The position numbers and the translations under genes were made by a program. From Pseudomonadota bacterium (GTDB lineage: Bacteria; Pseudomonadota; Alphaproteobacteria; Rhizobiales; Hyphomicrobiaceae): 11,773 bases of DNA. Shown here one piece after another: positions 1-9,165 of the stretch. The stretch covers positions 1 to 11,773 of the forward strand of contig JAKAML010000014.1 of the NCBI GenBank assembly GCA_021812845.1, written 5' to 3'. The notes under the pieces were generated by a model. That model did not search any database. It saw nothing but the letters and a program-made list of their open reading frames with translations, and was not told the DNA's origin. How positions within the stretch are numbered: the first letter of the stretch is position 1; every line of letters begins with the position of its first letter.

Positions 1-1
1 G

Positions 2-670
2 ACCGCGCGCGAGACGACCGCGACCGCCGCCGATCTCGTCCATCCGGCGCCGCCCAGGGAGACCGAGGTCGCGGCGCTGAGTCCGCCCTCCAATCCGGCC
101 GCGCCGCCGAGGTCCTCGCCGCGCATCGTCGAGCTGGCGCCCGCCGTGCTCGGCGGCGTCGTGCCGCGCGATCCGGGCCGCATCAAGCCGGCCATCCCGT
201 TCGATCAGGCCAAGGCCCGCCTGCCGCTGCCCGCCCAGGGCCGCCGCGTGCTGTCTTTCGGCGAGAAGACGAACTACGGCGGCCAATCGAAGGGCATGGT
301 GCTCGAGACGCGCAACGGCGCTCAGATCACCTCGCCGACCGATGGCTGGATCGTCTACGCCGGCGAGTTCCGCAGCTATGGGCAACTCTTGATCATCAAC
401 GCCGGCGGCGGCTATCATATTCTATTGGCAGGACTGTCCCAGATCGATGTACAACCCGGCCAGTTCGTTCTGGCCGCGGAGCCCGTCGGCGCGATGGGCG
501 GAGGCACGGGCAGCGGCACCTCGAGGGGCGGCGCCGTGCAGGCGTCGCAGGCGGCGCCGGTGCTCTACGTCGAGTTTCGGAAGGACGGCAGACCGATCGA
601 CCCCGAGCCGTGGTGGGTCGAGGAGGCGCGTAGGATGCAGAACTTCGGCCAGCAGAAGGTACAAGGCTAA
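2..670 (+). CDS. envC: EnvC-like murein hydrolase activator, C-terminal part (5' end outside window)
   Basis: The reading frame is open from the window edge to TAA at 668-670, so this is the C-terminal part (about 222 residues) of a longer protein. About 60 residues of Ala/Pro-rich linker come first. A LytM (M23-type) domain follows from about base 240, with the order RVLSFGE..., SKGMVLETRNG, SPTDGWIVYAGEFRSYGQ, LLIINAGGGYHILLAGL and a closing LYVEFRKDGRPIDPEPWW. This matches the EnvC family, which activates periplasmic N-acetylmuramoyl-L-alanine amidases at division. The zinc-binding HxxxD and HxH positions of active M23 peptidases are absent here (SKGMVLE replaces the first), as in other EnvC proteins, so it should be a non-enzymatic activator. 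The coiled-coil half typical of EnvC would lie upstream and cannot be checked. The stop overlaps the next start (TAATG), implying co-translation with ctpA. A GTG at 146 is internal, not the real start. Confidence 0.88.
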   Translation, partial: TARETTATAADLVHPAPPRETEVAALSPPSNPAAPPRSSPRIVELAPAVLGGVVPRDPGRIKPAIPFDQAKARLPLPAQGRRVLSFGEKTNYGGQSKGMVLETRNGAQITSPTDGWIVYAGEFRSYGQLLIINAGGGYHILLAGLSQIDVQPGQFVLAAEPVGAMGGGTGSGTSRGGAVQASQAAPVLYVEFRKDGRPIDPEPWWVEEARRMQNFGQQKVQG

Positions 671-2088
671 TGCGCAAGACAGACTTTGCGTTCTGGACGT
701 TTCTGACGATGACCGGCCTCGCCGCCGTGACCACCGTCCTGAACGTCTCTCAGACGCTGTCGGCGACCGGGCAGAACTCGGAGCTCTACCGCCAGCTCGA
801 CCTGTTCGGCGACGTGCTCGAGCGGGTCCGCTCGGACTACGTGGAGAAGCCGGACGACACCCAACTGATCGAGAACGCGATCAACGGGATGCTGGCGGCG
901 CTCGATCCGCATTCGGCGTACCTGAGCCCGAAGCACTTCCGCGACATGCAGGTGCAGACGCGCGGCGAGTTCGGCGGCCTCGGCATCGAGGTGACGATGG
1001 AGAACGGCGTCGTCAAGGTGGTGGCGCCGATCGACGACACGCCGGCGTTCAAGGCTGGCGTACAGGCCAACGACCTCATCACCCACCTCGACAACGAGCA
1101 GATCGTCGGGCTGACGCTCGAGCAGGCGGTCGAGAAGATGCGCGGCCCCGTCAACACGCCGATCACGCTGACGGTGGTGCGCAAGGGCAAGGACGATCCG
1201 TTCGACATCAAGGTGGTGCGCGACGTGATCCGCATCAACGCCGTCAAGGCCCGCGCCGAGGGCGACGTCGCCTACGTCAAGGTGACGACCTTCAACGAGC
1301 AGACGCACGCCAACCTCGTCAAGTCGATCGACACCCTGAAGAAGCAGATCGGCAAGGATCTCAAGGGCTACATCATCGACCTCAGGAACAACCCGGGCGG
1401 CCTGCTCGACCAGGCGATCGCGGTGTCCGACGACTTCCTCGAGCGCGGCGCGATCGTCTTGACCAAGGGCCGCAACAACGAGGAGACGCAGAGGAGCCAG
1501 GCGCGGCCGGGTGACATCACCGACGGCAAGAAGGTAGCGGTGCTCATCAACGGCGGCTCGGCCTCGGCCTCGGAGATCGTCGCCGGTGCGCTGCAGGACC
1601 ACAAGCGCGCGACCGTGATCGGCACGCGCTCGTTCGGCAAGGGCAGCGTGCAGACCATCATCCCGCTCGGGGCCAATGGCGCCATCCGGCTGACCACGGC
1701 GCGCTACTACACGCCGTCGAACCGCTCGATCCAGGCCAAGGGCATCGATCCCGACGTCATCGTCGAGCAGGAGTTGCCGGAGGAGCTGAAGGCCAAGCCG
1801 AGCCCCGACCGCACGCGGGGCGAGGCCAGCCTGCGCGGCCACCTCCGCAATCCGGACGGCAAGAAGGACGCCGGCAAGGATGCGAAGGACGGCAAGGACG
1901 CGAAAGACGACAAGGACGCGGGCAAGGAGAAGGAGCAGTCCGGCTCGTCGGCCTACGTGCCGAAGGAGCCCGAGAAGGACACCCAGCTCCAGTATGCGCT
2001 GCGCTTCGTCCGCGGCCTGCCGACAGAGACGGCGACACCGGCCCAGCCGGCCGCCGGCAGCGAGGAGAAGAAGAGCGTGCCGAACTGA
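670..2088 (+). CDS. ctpA: Carboxy-terminal processing protease CtpA (S41 family peptidase)
   Basis: This is a 472-residue periplasmic, membrane-anchored serine protease of the S41/C-terminal processing family, which cleaves envelope proteins near their C termini. A hydrophobic stretch at residues 8-30 looks like a signal anchor or signal peptide. A PDZ domain spans about 98-172 (FGGLGIEV...; TPAFKAGVQANDLI). The S41 core follows, with DLRNNPGG at 237-244, the nucleophile Ser299 in NGGSASASEI, and the general-base Lys324 in FGKGSVQ. The 25-residue Ser-Lys spacing is the family norm. The C-terminal tail has an unusual Lys/Asp-rich low-complexity stretch at about 398-422, followed by a conserved-looking segment (DTQLQYALRFVRGL). 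The ATG overlaps the envC stop by one base, which supports both this start and a shared transcript. A perfect hairpin lies 27 bases after the stop. Substrates cannot be deduced, but the pairing with envC suggests peptidoglycan-enzyme turnover. Confidence 0.95.
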   Translation: MRKTDFAFWTFLTMTGLAAVTTVLNVSQTLSATGQNSELYRQLDLFGDVLERVRSDYVEKPDDTQLIENAINGMLAALDPHSAYLSPKHFRDMQVQTRGEFGGLGIEVTMENGVVKVVAPIDDTPAFKAGVQANDLITHLDNEQIVGLTLEQAVEKMRGPVNTPITLTVVRKGKDDPFDIKVVRDVIRINAVKARAEGDVAYVKVTTFNEQTHANLVKSIDTLKKQIGKDLKGYIIDLRNNPGGLLDQAIAVSDDFLERGAIVLTKGRNNEETQRSQARPGDITDGKKVAVLINGGSASASEIVAGALQDHKRATVIGTRSFGKGSVQTIIPLGANGAIRLTTARYYTPSNRSIQAKGIDPDVIVEQELPEELKAKPSPDRTRGEASLRGHLRNPDGKKDAGKDAKDGKDAKDDKDAGKEKEQSGSSAYVPKEPEKDTQLQYALRFVRGLPTETATPAQPAAGSEEKKSVPN

Positions 2089-2115
2089 CCCGGGTCCGCC
2101 GGCAGGACGGGTTCG

Positions 2116-2140
2116 GATGGGCGCCCTTGGGGCGCCCATC
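2116..2140 (+). terminator. Perfect hairpin after ctpA, probable terminator or attenuator
   Basis: An 11-bp perfect inverted repeat (left arm 2116-2126, right arm 2130-2140, arm core GATGGGCGCC) encloses a TTG loop. It lies 27 bases past the ctpA stop and 72 bases before rppH. The bases after it (TGCGTTGTCC) contain several T but no true T-tract, so termination may be partial, or the structure may protect the 3' end of the envC-ctpA message. Confidence 0.6.
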
Positions 2141-2212
2141 TGCGTTGTCCGGCTCGGATCCTCCGGCGTCGACCGGAACCCGCACCTCAACACCGGCGCC
2201 CGCGAGAGCAGC

Positions 2213-2728
2213 ATGACCGACGAAGAGATCGCCCGTCTCCCCTATCGCCCCTGCGTCGGCGTCATGATCGTCAACCGGGAGGGCCGTGTTTGGGTCGGCC
2301 GGCGGGCGGATTCCAAGGCGATCGCCGAAGGCCACGGCAACTGGTGGCAGATGCCGCAGGGCGGCATCGACAAGGGCGAGGCGCCGCGTGCGGCGGCCCG
2401 GCGCGAGGTCTTCGAGGAGACCGGCATCACCTCGATCGAGATCATCGGCGAGACGCGGGACTGGCTGACCTACGACCTTCCGAGGGCGCTGATCGGCCAG
2501 GCCTGGGGCGGCCGCTATCGCGGCCAGAAGCAGAAGTGGCTGGCGGTCCGCTTCACCGGCGACGACGGGGAGGTGAACATCGCGCCCGAGGGCCACGAGG
2601 TCGAGTTCGAGGCCTGGCGCTGGGCCGGCGTCGACGAGCTCGTGGGTCTCATCATCCCCTTCAAGCGCGACGTCTATCGCGCCGTGGTGGCCGAACTCGG
2701 CCACCTCGCCGCGCCGGTCGGCGATTGA
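2213..2728 (+). CDS. rppH: RNA pyrophosphohydrolase (Nudix hydrolase RppH / IalA type)
   Basis: This 171-residue Nudix hydrolase is predicted to remove pyrophosphate from the 5' triphosphate end of mRNA, or to hydrolyse dinucleoside polyphosphates, in the cytoplasm. The N-terminal YRPCVGVMIVN and GNWWQMPQGGID segments are characteristic of RppH/IalA. The full Nudix box is present from Gly50 to Ile72 (GGIDKGE, seven residues, REVFEETGI), with the metal-binding glutamates at 65, 68 and 69. The later KWLAVRF and EFEAWRWAGVDEL segments also fit RppH. The ATG at 2213 is chosen because homologues begin just before YRPCVG; the in-frame ATG at 2117 would start inside the upstream hairpin. The ribosome-binding site is weak (GAGAG). 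In Bartonella the orthologue is the invasion-associated gene ialA, likewise near ctpA. Converging with atpC, it is closed by a shared hairpin. Confidence 0.93.
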   Translation: MTDEEIARLPYRPCVGVMIVNREGRVWVGRRADSKAIAEGHGNWWQMPQGGIDKGEAPRAAARREVFEETGITSIEIIGETRDWLTYDLPRALIGQAWGGRYRGQKQKWLAVRFTGDDGEVNIAPEGHEVEFEAWRWAGVDELVGLIIPFKRDVYRAVVAELGHLAAPVGD

Positions 2729-2757
2729 TGCCGTCGCGCGGCAGGATCGAACCGCTC

Positions 2758-2788
2758 GGCGGTCCCGTCGTGGCCTGACGGGACCGCC
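2758..2788. terminator. Perfect 12-bp hairpin between convergent rppH and atpC, probable bidirectional terminator
   Basis: The left arm at 2758-2769 (GGCGGTCCCGTC) is the exact reverse complement of the right arm at 2777-2788, with a 7-base loop. It sits 29 bases after the rppH stop and 15 bases beyond the atpC stop on the other strand, the expected place for a two-way terminator. Neither side carries a T-tract, so termination efficiency is uncertain. Confidence 0.75.
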
Positions 2789-2803
2789 CTCGGCTTGCGG
2801 GTC

Positions 2804-3211
2804 TCAGTGTCCCTTGCCGCCCGTGCCGCCGAGAGCCTTCAGCTCCTCGACGGCGCCGTGGGCGAAGCGGCGGGCCTCGTCGTCCTTGGCGCCTTTCAGC
2901 GCCGTCTCGGCCGCCTCGATCTCGGCTGCGAGGCGCGATCCCGACAGCTCGGCGACCTCGACCGCGCCCTTGGCCAGCACCGTCAGCCCGTCGGGCTGCA
3001 CGTCGGCGAAGCCGCTCCTCACGAAGATGCGGGTACTGTCGTTCCCCGATTTCACGTCGAGCGTGCCGGGACGGAGGTTGGCGATCACCGGGGAATGCCC
3101 GGCGAGAACCGTGAAGTCGCCGTCGGCGCCCGGCAGGCGGACCTGATCGGCGTCGACGGTCATCAGGATCCGCTCGGGGGAGATCAGCTCGAATTTGAAG
3201 GTGCCGGCCAT
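2804..3211 (-). CDS. atpC: F1F0 ATP synthase subunit epsilon
   Basis: This 135-residue protein is the epsilon subunit of the central stalk of F-type ATP synthase, which couples the c-ring to the catalytic head and can inhibit ATP hydrolysis. The N-terminal beta-sandwich (about 1-84) has the family pattern FELISPERIL, LPGADGDFTVLAGHSPV and GFADVQPDGLTVLA. A shorter C-terminal helical part follows (about 88-127: SRLAAEIEAAETALKGAKDDEARRFAHGAVEELKAL), and the protein ends in a Gly/Lys tail. Length is normal for the class. It is the last gene of the operon, but is separated from atpD by a small cysteine-rich gene and by two stem-loops. The ribosome-binding site is weak (GAGAG just upstream of ATG). 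Confidence 0.96.
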   Translation of the reverse strand: MAGTFKFELISPERILMTVDADQVRLPGADGDFTVLAGHSPVIANLRPGTLDVKSGNDSTRIFVRSGFADVQPDGLTVLAKGAVEVAELSGSRLAAEIEAAETALKGAKDDEARRFAHGAVEELKALGGTGGKGH

Positions 3212-3243
3212 GGCTCTCGTCTCGCGTTGTGTCTCTGTTCGGT

Positions 3244-3291
3244 CCGGCCCGTCGGGTCCGGTCCTTCGCGTCCGGCCCGTTGCCGGGTCGG
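3244..3291 (-). other. Pair of similar stem-loops between the Cys-rich gene and atpC
   Basis: Two related inverted repeats lie in the 94-base gap before atpC and share the 11-bp sequence GTCCGGCCCGT (3242-3252 and 3270-3280). On the transcribed strand the first (3272-3291) is an 8-bp stem with one A-C mismatch, capped by a GCAA tetraloop. The second (3244-3261) is a 7-bp stem with a bulged A and a GAC loop. No T-tract follows, so they are more likely RNA-processing or stability elements than terminators. Their function is inferred from position only. Confidence 0.5.
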
Positions 3292-3305
3292 CTGCCGCGC
3301 GGGCC

Positions 3306-3584
3306 TCAGCCCACTTCCTCGCCGCCCGACTTGGCCCGGACCTCGTCGACGGTCTGCAGCCTGGCGCCGCAGAACGGGCAGAAGAACAGCGGGTGATCGA
3401 CCATGCCCGGCTCGTCCTCCTCGAGATCGACGAGGCCGACCGACATGTAGAGGATGCCGTCCTCCGACACCGTGATGAGCGGCTCGAACTCCCCGCCGCT
3501 CATGGCGTCCTTGAGCTCGGCGCAGCACGAGCCGAACTCCTTGCCCGGCGCCGCCTGGCCGCCGCCGTTCTGATCGTCCGCCAT
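3306..3584 (-). CDS. Small conserved-type cysteine-rich protein (putative zinc ribbon) inside the ATP synthase operon
   Basis: This 92-residue protein lies between atpD and atpC. It has a polar, Gly-rich start (MADDQNGGGQAAPG), then FGSCCAEL with Cys20 and Cys21. The middle of about 45 residues is acidic and probably beta-rich (PLITVSEDGILYMSVGLVDLEEDE). A C-terminal HPLFFCPFCGARLQT motif has Cys69 and Cys72. The CPFCG knuckle resembles one half of a zinc ribbon, and the CC pair may supply the other ligands. The ATG at 3584 is preferred over a GTG at 3602 because a strong ribosome-binding site (GGGAGGAG, complement of 3588-3595) sits just ahead of it. No signal peptide or membrane segment is seen, so it is probably cytosolic. 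It follows atpD by 71 bases on the same strand and should share its transcript. I do not recognise a named family, and a link to ATP synthase is inferred only from position. Confidence 0.82.
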   Translation of the reverse strand: MADDQNGGGQAAPGKEFGSCCAELKDAMSGGEFEPLITVSEDGILYMSVGLVDLEEDEPGMVDHPLFFCPFCGARLQTVDEVRAKSGGEEVG

Positions 3585-3655
3585 CGGCTCCTCCCGTCGC
3601 ACTCGGCAGAGGGGCCGCTCAGGGCCCGCCCGCGCTTATACGCCTGTTCCGGCGA

Positions 3656-5116
<1,461 letters not shown>

Positions 5117-6004
5117 CTAGAGCGCCTCGGCGCCGGATATGATCTCGATGAGCTCTTTGGTGATCTGCGCCTGACGCTGGCGGTTGTACTTGATCGTCAG
5201 CTTGTTGATCATGTCGCCGGCGTTGCGCGTGGCGTTGTCCATCGCCGACATGCGCGCACCCTGCTCGGACGCGGCGTTCTCGAGCAGGCCGCGCAGGATC
5301 TGGGTGGTGATGTTCTGGCCGAGCAGGAACGACAGCACCTCCTCCTCGGAGGGCTCGTAGTCGTAGACCGCAGTCGCGCCCTGGGCCTTGCCGGCGCCCT
5401 TCATTTCCGGCACACGGGCCGGGATGAGCTGCAGCGCCGTCGGCTTCTGGGCGATCACCGACCTGAACTCGGCGAAGTACATGGTGGCGACGTCGAACTC
5501 GCCCTTCTCGAACAGCGCGAGCACCTTCTGCGACACCTCGTCGGCCTGCGCCGCGCGGACCTGCTTGACGCCCCTCAGCTCGACGCGCTCGACAATCTGC
5601 TTGCCGAGGTCGCGGCGCAGGTTGTCGGCGCCCTTCCGGCCGACGGTCATGATCTTGACCGTCTTGCCGGCCGCCATCAGCCGCTGCGCGTCGGCGCGGG
5701 CGAGCTTGGCGATGTTGGAATTGAATCCGCCGCACAGGCCGCGCTCGGCGGTCATGACGACGAGCAGGTGGACCTTGTCGTTGCCGGTGCCGACGAGCAG
5801 CGGCGACTGGCCGTCGCGGGTTGTCACGCGGCTCGCGACGTTGGCCAGCACCTGGTCCATGCGCTCGGCGTAGGGCCGGGCGGCGGTCGCGGCTTCCTGG
5901 GCGCGGCGGAGCTTCGCAGCCGCCACCATCTGCATCGCCTTGGTGATCTTCCGAGTCGCCTTGACCGAGGCGATGCGGTTTCGCATGTCCTTCAAACTCG
6001 CCAT
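5117..6004 (-). CDS. atpG: F1F0 ATP synthase subunit gamma
   Basis: This 295-residue central rotor shaft of F1 turns inside the alpha3-beta3 ring. The N-terminal helix ([32 protein letters not shown]) and the C-terminal helix (about 225-292, containing [20 protein letters not shown]) are the two halves of the coiled-coil shaft and are strongly conserved. The central Rossmann-like part contains the family signature [14 protein letters not shown] (85-98). The start is supported by AGGAG about 9 bases upstream. The gap to atpA is 29 bases, consistent with one operon. Confidence 0.97.
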   Translation of the reverse strand: MASLKDMRNRIASVKATRKITKAMQMVAAAKLRRAQEAATAARPYAERMDQVLANVASRVTTRDGQSPLLVGTGNDKVHLLVVMTAERGLCGGFNSNIAKLARADAQRLMAAGKTVKIMTVGRKGADNLRRDLGKQIVERVELRGVKQVRAAQADEVSQKVLALFEKGEFDVATMYFAEFRSVIAQKPTALQLIPARVPEMKGAGKAQGATAVYDYEPSEEEVLSFLLGQNITTQILRGLLENAASEQGARMSAMDNATRNAGDMINKLTIKYNRQRQAQITKELIEIISGAEAL

Positions 6005-6033
6005 CGGGCGCTCTCCTCGAGATGAGCCCTGGA

Positions 6034-7596
<1,563 letters not shown>

Positions 7597-7667
7597 TCAG
7601 TGCCGGTCGCCGCCGCCCCGCCTGGGGGCTGCCCTCGCGGGCGCGGCAGACTTCGTCCCACATGCGA

Positions 7668-7693
7668 AAGCCGCCTCGCGGGCGAGACGGCTT
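7668..7693 (-). promoter_or_regulatory. Hairpin in the atpH-atpA gap, possible processing or attenuation element
   Basis: On the transcribed strand an 11-bp stem with one U-G wobble (AAGCCGTCTCG pairing with CGAGGCGGCTT) encloses a CCCG loop, starting four bases after the atpH stop codon. It is followed by TTCG, with no long T-run. A weaker CTGCC/GGCAG inverted repeat follows at 7629-7649. Being inside an essential operon it cannot terminate fully; partial termination or RNA processing that lowers delta relative to alpha is an inference. Confidence 0.5.
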
Positions 7694-7697
7694 CGGC

Positions 7698-8252
7698 TTA
7701 TCCCTTCATCGCGACCCTGAGGCCCGCGAGCTTGGTCCGGAGCGAGCTGTCGATCATCCGGCTGCCCATCTTGACCACGAGGCCGCCCAGCAGGCCCGGA
7801 TCGACGCGCGTCGCGACTTGCACATCCTTGCCGACGGCCGCCTTCAGCGTCGACTTGAGCTCGCCGAGCTGGGCGTCGGTCAGCGCCACGGCACTCGTCA
7901 CCTCCGCCGACACCTCGCCGCGCTGGCGGGCGGCGAGCGCACGGAACGCCTTGATCATGTCGCCGATCGCGAACAGGCGGCCGTTCTTCGCGATGAGCTT
8001 GAGGAAGTTGGCGGTCGTCTCGCCGAGGCCAGCCTTGGCGGCGAGCGCGGCCAGCGCCTTGCCCTGGTCGTCGCGCGAGATCACCGGGTTCTTGACCACG
8101 GCGGCGAGATCGGGGCTCGCGTCGAGCATCGCCTGGAAGGTCACGAGATCCTTCTCGACCCCGGGAAGTACCTTCTGCTCGTTGGCGAGATCGAACAAGG
8201 CGGAAGCGTAACGTCCTGCCATTCCTTCGGAAATCGGATCGTTTGTTGCCAC
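7698..8252 (-). CDS. atpH: F1F0 ATP synthase subunit delta
   Basis: This peripheral-stalk subunit (OSCP homologue) ties the F1 head to subunits b/b'. The family motif GMAGRYASALFDLANEQ is near the N terminus, and the C-terminal domain ends GLLGGLVVKMGSRMIDSSLRTKLAGLRVAM, matching the DPxLLGG...G..ID.S...KL pattern of AtpH. It is the first gene of the F1 operon, in the usual alphaproteobacterial position. The start is uncertain. A GTG at 8252 gives 184 residues beginning MATNDPISEG, which fits the homologues I remember; an in-frame ATG at 8267 would add MRAFD. Neither has a clear ribosome-binding site. The choice does not affect the domain. Confidence 0.93.
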   Translation of the reverse strand: MATNDPISEGMAGRYASALFDLANEQKVLPGVEKDLVTFQAMLDASPDLAAVVKNPVISRDDQGKALAALAAKAGLGETTANFLKLIAKNGRLFAIGDMIKAFRALAARQRGEVSAEVTSAVALTDAQLGELKSTLKAAVGKDVQVATRVDPGLLGGLVVKMGSRMIDSSLRTKLAGLRVAMKG

Positions 8253-8407
8253 GTCAAACGCTCGCATTCGCCGCTGCCGGCGCTCTGGTTGCCAGGGTCA
8301 TGCCCGTGAGGGTTCCGCCCGCGTGTAAGGTGGGGCGCGTTCTGCCAAAGCCGGCGGCTGCGGAGAAGTGGATCCCCGCCCGACGCCCCCTTTGTGAAGC
8401 CGTGAGT

Positions 8408-8436
8408 GCACTAGCATGGGTCATCCGATCCTTCAA
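8408..8436 (-). promoter_or_regulatory. Weak sigma-70-like promoter candidate for the atp operon
   Basis: On the - strand TTGAAG (8431-8436) lies 17 bases before TAGTGC (8408-8413). Start of transcription near 8401 would give a leader of about 150 bases before atpH. The -35 match is fair and the -10 is poor, so this is only the best candidate by eye. Confidence 0.22.
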
Positions 8437-8489
8437 CCGACCGCGACGCGTCCGCATTGCCGCATTTCGGCGGTGTCGGATTAGTCTTT

Positions 8490-8514
8490 GGAACGAACCG
8501 CGCCGCGGGGCGTT
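8490..8514 (+). promoter_or_regulatory. Predicted EcfG (general stress response) sigma-factor promoter
   Basis: The sequence reads GGAAC (8490-8494), 16 bases, CGTT (8511-8514). The known consensus for the alphaproteobacterial EcfG/RpoE2 sigma factor is GGAAC-N16-17-CGTT, so all nine defined bases match. It is intergenic and points toward the secreted-protein gene at 8746. Transcription would begin near 8520 and leave a leader of about 225 bases, which is long. Confidence 0.5.
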
Positions 8515-8589
8515 GATCTTTCACACCGGTCGTCGCGGACAAGCGCGGCGGCGAAGATGAACGAGAGCTGCACGCCCCGTTCAGGCACC

Positions 8590-8610
8590 ATTCAATGCGC
8601 ATAGTTGAAT
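8590..8610. repeat. Short inverted repeat, possible operator
   Basis: ATTCAA (8590-8595) and TTGAAT (8605-8610) are perfect inverted repeats around a 9-base spacer. This AT-richer patch stands out from the GC-rich surroundings. It lies in the presumed leader, about 135 bases before the ATG at 8746. It could be a regulator site or a part of an alternative promoter; no regulator is identified. Confidence 0.3.
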
Positions 8611-8745
8611 ATGCGCGCCTTCGCGGAATGCGGGCTTCGCGGCCGCGCACCGCGGCCAGCGAGAACGCGCGAAAGTCCGCGCAGACTGCGCCGGGCGCCA
8701 ACGAGCGCCACACCTGCGAGCGCCGAACACAAGGGGTCCGACGTC

Positions 8746-9045
8746 ATGACCATCACCCGCACGCTGACCAGCCTCGCCGCCGCCGCCGCGATCACCGCGG
8801 GCTCGCTGCTGCCGCTCGCCACCGCCGCCGAAGCCGGCCGGCGTCACGGCCACGCCTACGGCTACCACTACGACGGCGGCCATTCGTACCGCTACGCCGA
8901 GCCGTACCACTACGGCTACGGACATCACTACCGGAAGAAGAAGAAGCGCAACAACGTCGGCAAGGCGATAGCCATCGGCGCCGGTCTGCTGATGCTCGGC
9001 ATCATCGCCTCCGAGGCCAACCGCGGCCGCCGCCACCGCTACTGA
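8746..9045 (+). CDS. Small secreted His/Tyr-rich protein of unknown function
   Basis: This 99-residue protein has a clear signal peptide (MTITRTLTSL, an Ala-rich hydrophobic core, then LATAAEA with likely cleavage after residue 30). Residues 31-62 are a Gly/His/Tyr-rich low-complexity segment with 7 His and 9 Tyr. A basic cluster KKKKRNN (64-70) follows, then a hydrophobic segment of about 20 residues (VGKAIAIGAGLLMLGIIASEA, 71-91) and a basic tail ending RGRRHRY. The second hydrophobic segment could span or insert into a membrane. The ATG at 8746 is chosen for the signal peptide and for AAGGGG about 9 bases upstream; a longer TTG start at 8605 would bury the signal peptide. Small His/Tyr-rich envelope proteins like this are common in Hyphomicrobiales. 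Metal binding is plausible from composition but not shown. An EcfG-type promoter lies upstream and a strong terminator downstream, so it is probably monocistronic. Confidence 0.85.
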   Translation: MTITRTLTSLAAAAAITAGSLLPLATAAEAGRRHGHAYGYHYDGGHSYRYAEPYHYGYGHHYRKKKKRNNVGKAIAIGAGLLMLGIIASEANRGRRHRY

Positions 9046-9081
9046 GCGCGGCATCGATCGGCGGCAGGGCCCGCGCCGCCG

Positions 9082-9120
9082 CCAGTGTGCCGCCCCAGTG
9101 TGCCGTCCCAGTGTGCCGCC
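9082..9120. repeat. Triple 13-bp tandem repeat in the 3' region
   Basis: Three head-to-tail copies of CCAGTGTGCCGCC (9082-9094, 9095-9107 with one change, 9108-9120) begin 37 bases after the stop of the secreted-protein gene. A decayed fourth partial copy (GGTGTGACG) follows. The repeats lie ahead of the terminator and so would be in the mRNA 3' untranslated region. Confidence 0.85.
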
Positions 9121-9137
9121 GGTGTGACGAGTTTCCA

Positions 9138-9161
9138 GCGTATGCCTCCCCCCGCATACGC
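9138..9161. repeat. 8-bp perfect inverted repeat ahead of the terminator
   Basis: GCGTATGC (9138-9145) and GCATACGC (9154-9161) pair perfectly around an 8-base pyrimidine loop (CTCCCCCC). It lies five bases before the intrinsic terminator, forming a two-hairpin 3' end on the + strand. It could also serve the 3' end of priA on the other strand. Confidence 0.55.
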
Positions 9162-9165
9162 CCCA

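Larger units (their letters stand above)
8268..8745. other. Intergenic region between divergent atpH and the secreted-protein gene
   Basis: No convincing gene is seen here on either strand. Open frames cover the region but lack ribosome-binding sites and are antisense or out-of-frame extensions. It should hold the F1 operon promoter (- strand) and the promoter and long leader of the gene at 8746 (+ strand). Structures seen are an EcfG-like promoter, an ATTCAA/TTGAAT inverted repeat, and a 7-bp GGCCGCG-CAC-CGCGGCC hairpin at 8641-8657 within the presumed leader. Confidence 0.6.

Noticed and set aside
2117..2212. Upstream in-frame ATG at 2117 extending RppH by 32 residues
   Set aside because: The start lies inside the hairpin following ctpA, and the added residues do not resemble RppH N termini.
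3585..3655. TATAAG on the - strand as a private -10 box for the Cys-rich gene
   Set aside because: No acceptable -35 hexamer lies at the right distance, and the gene is well placed to be read from the operon.
8254..8457. Small - strand frame overlapping the start of atpH
   Set aside because: It has no ribosome-binding site or motif, is Arg/Thr-rich, and occupies the likely atp promoter region.
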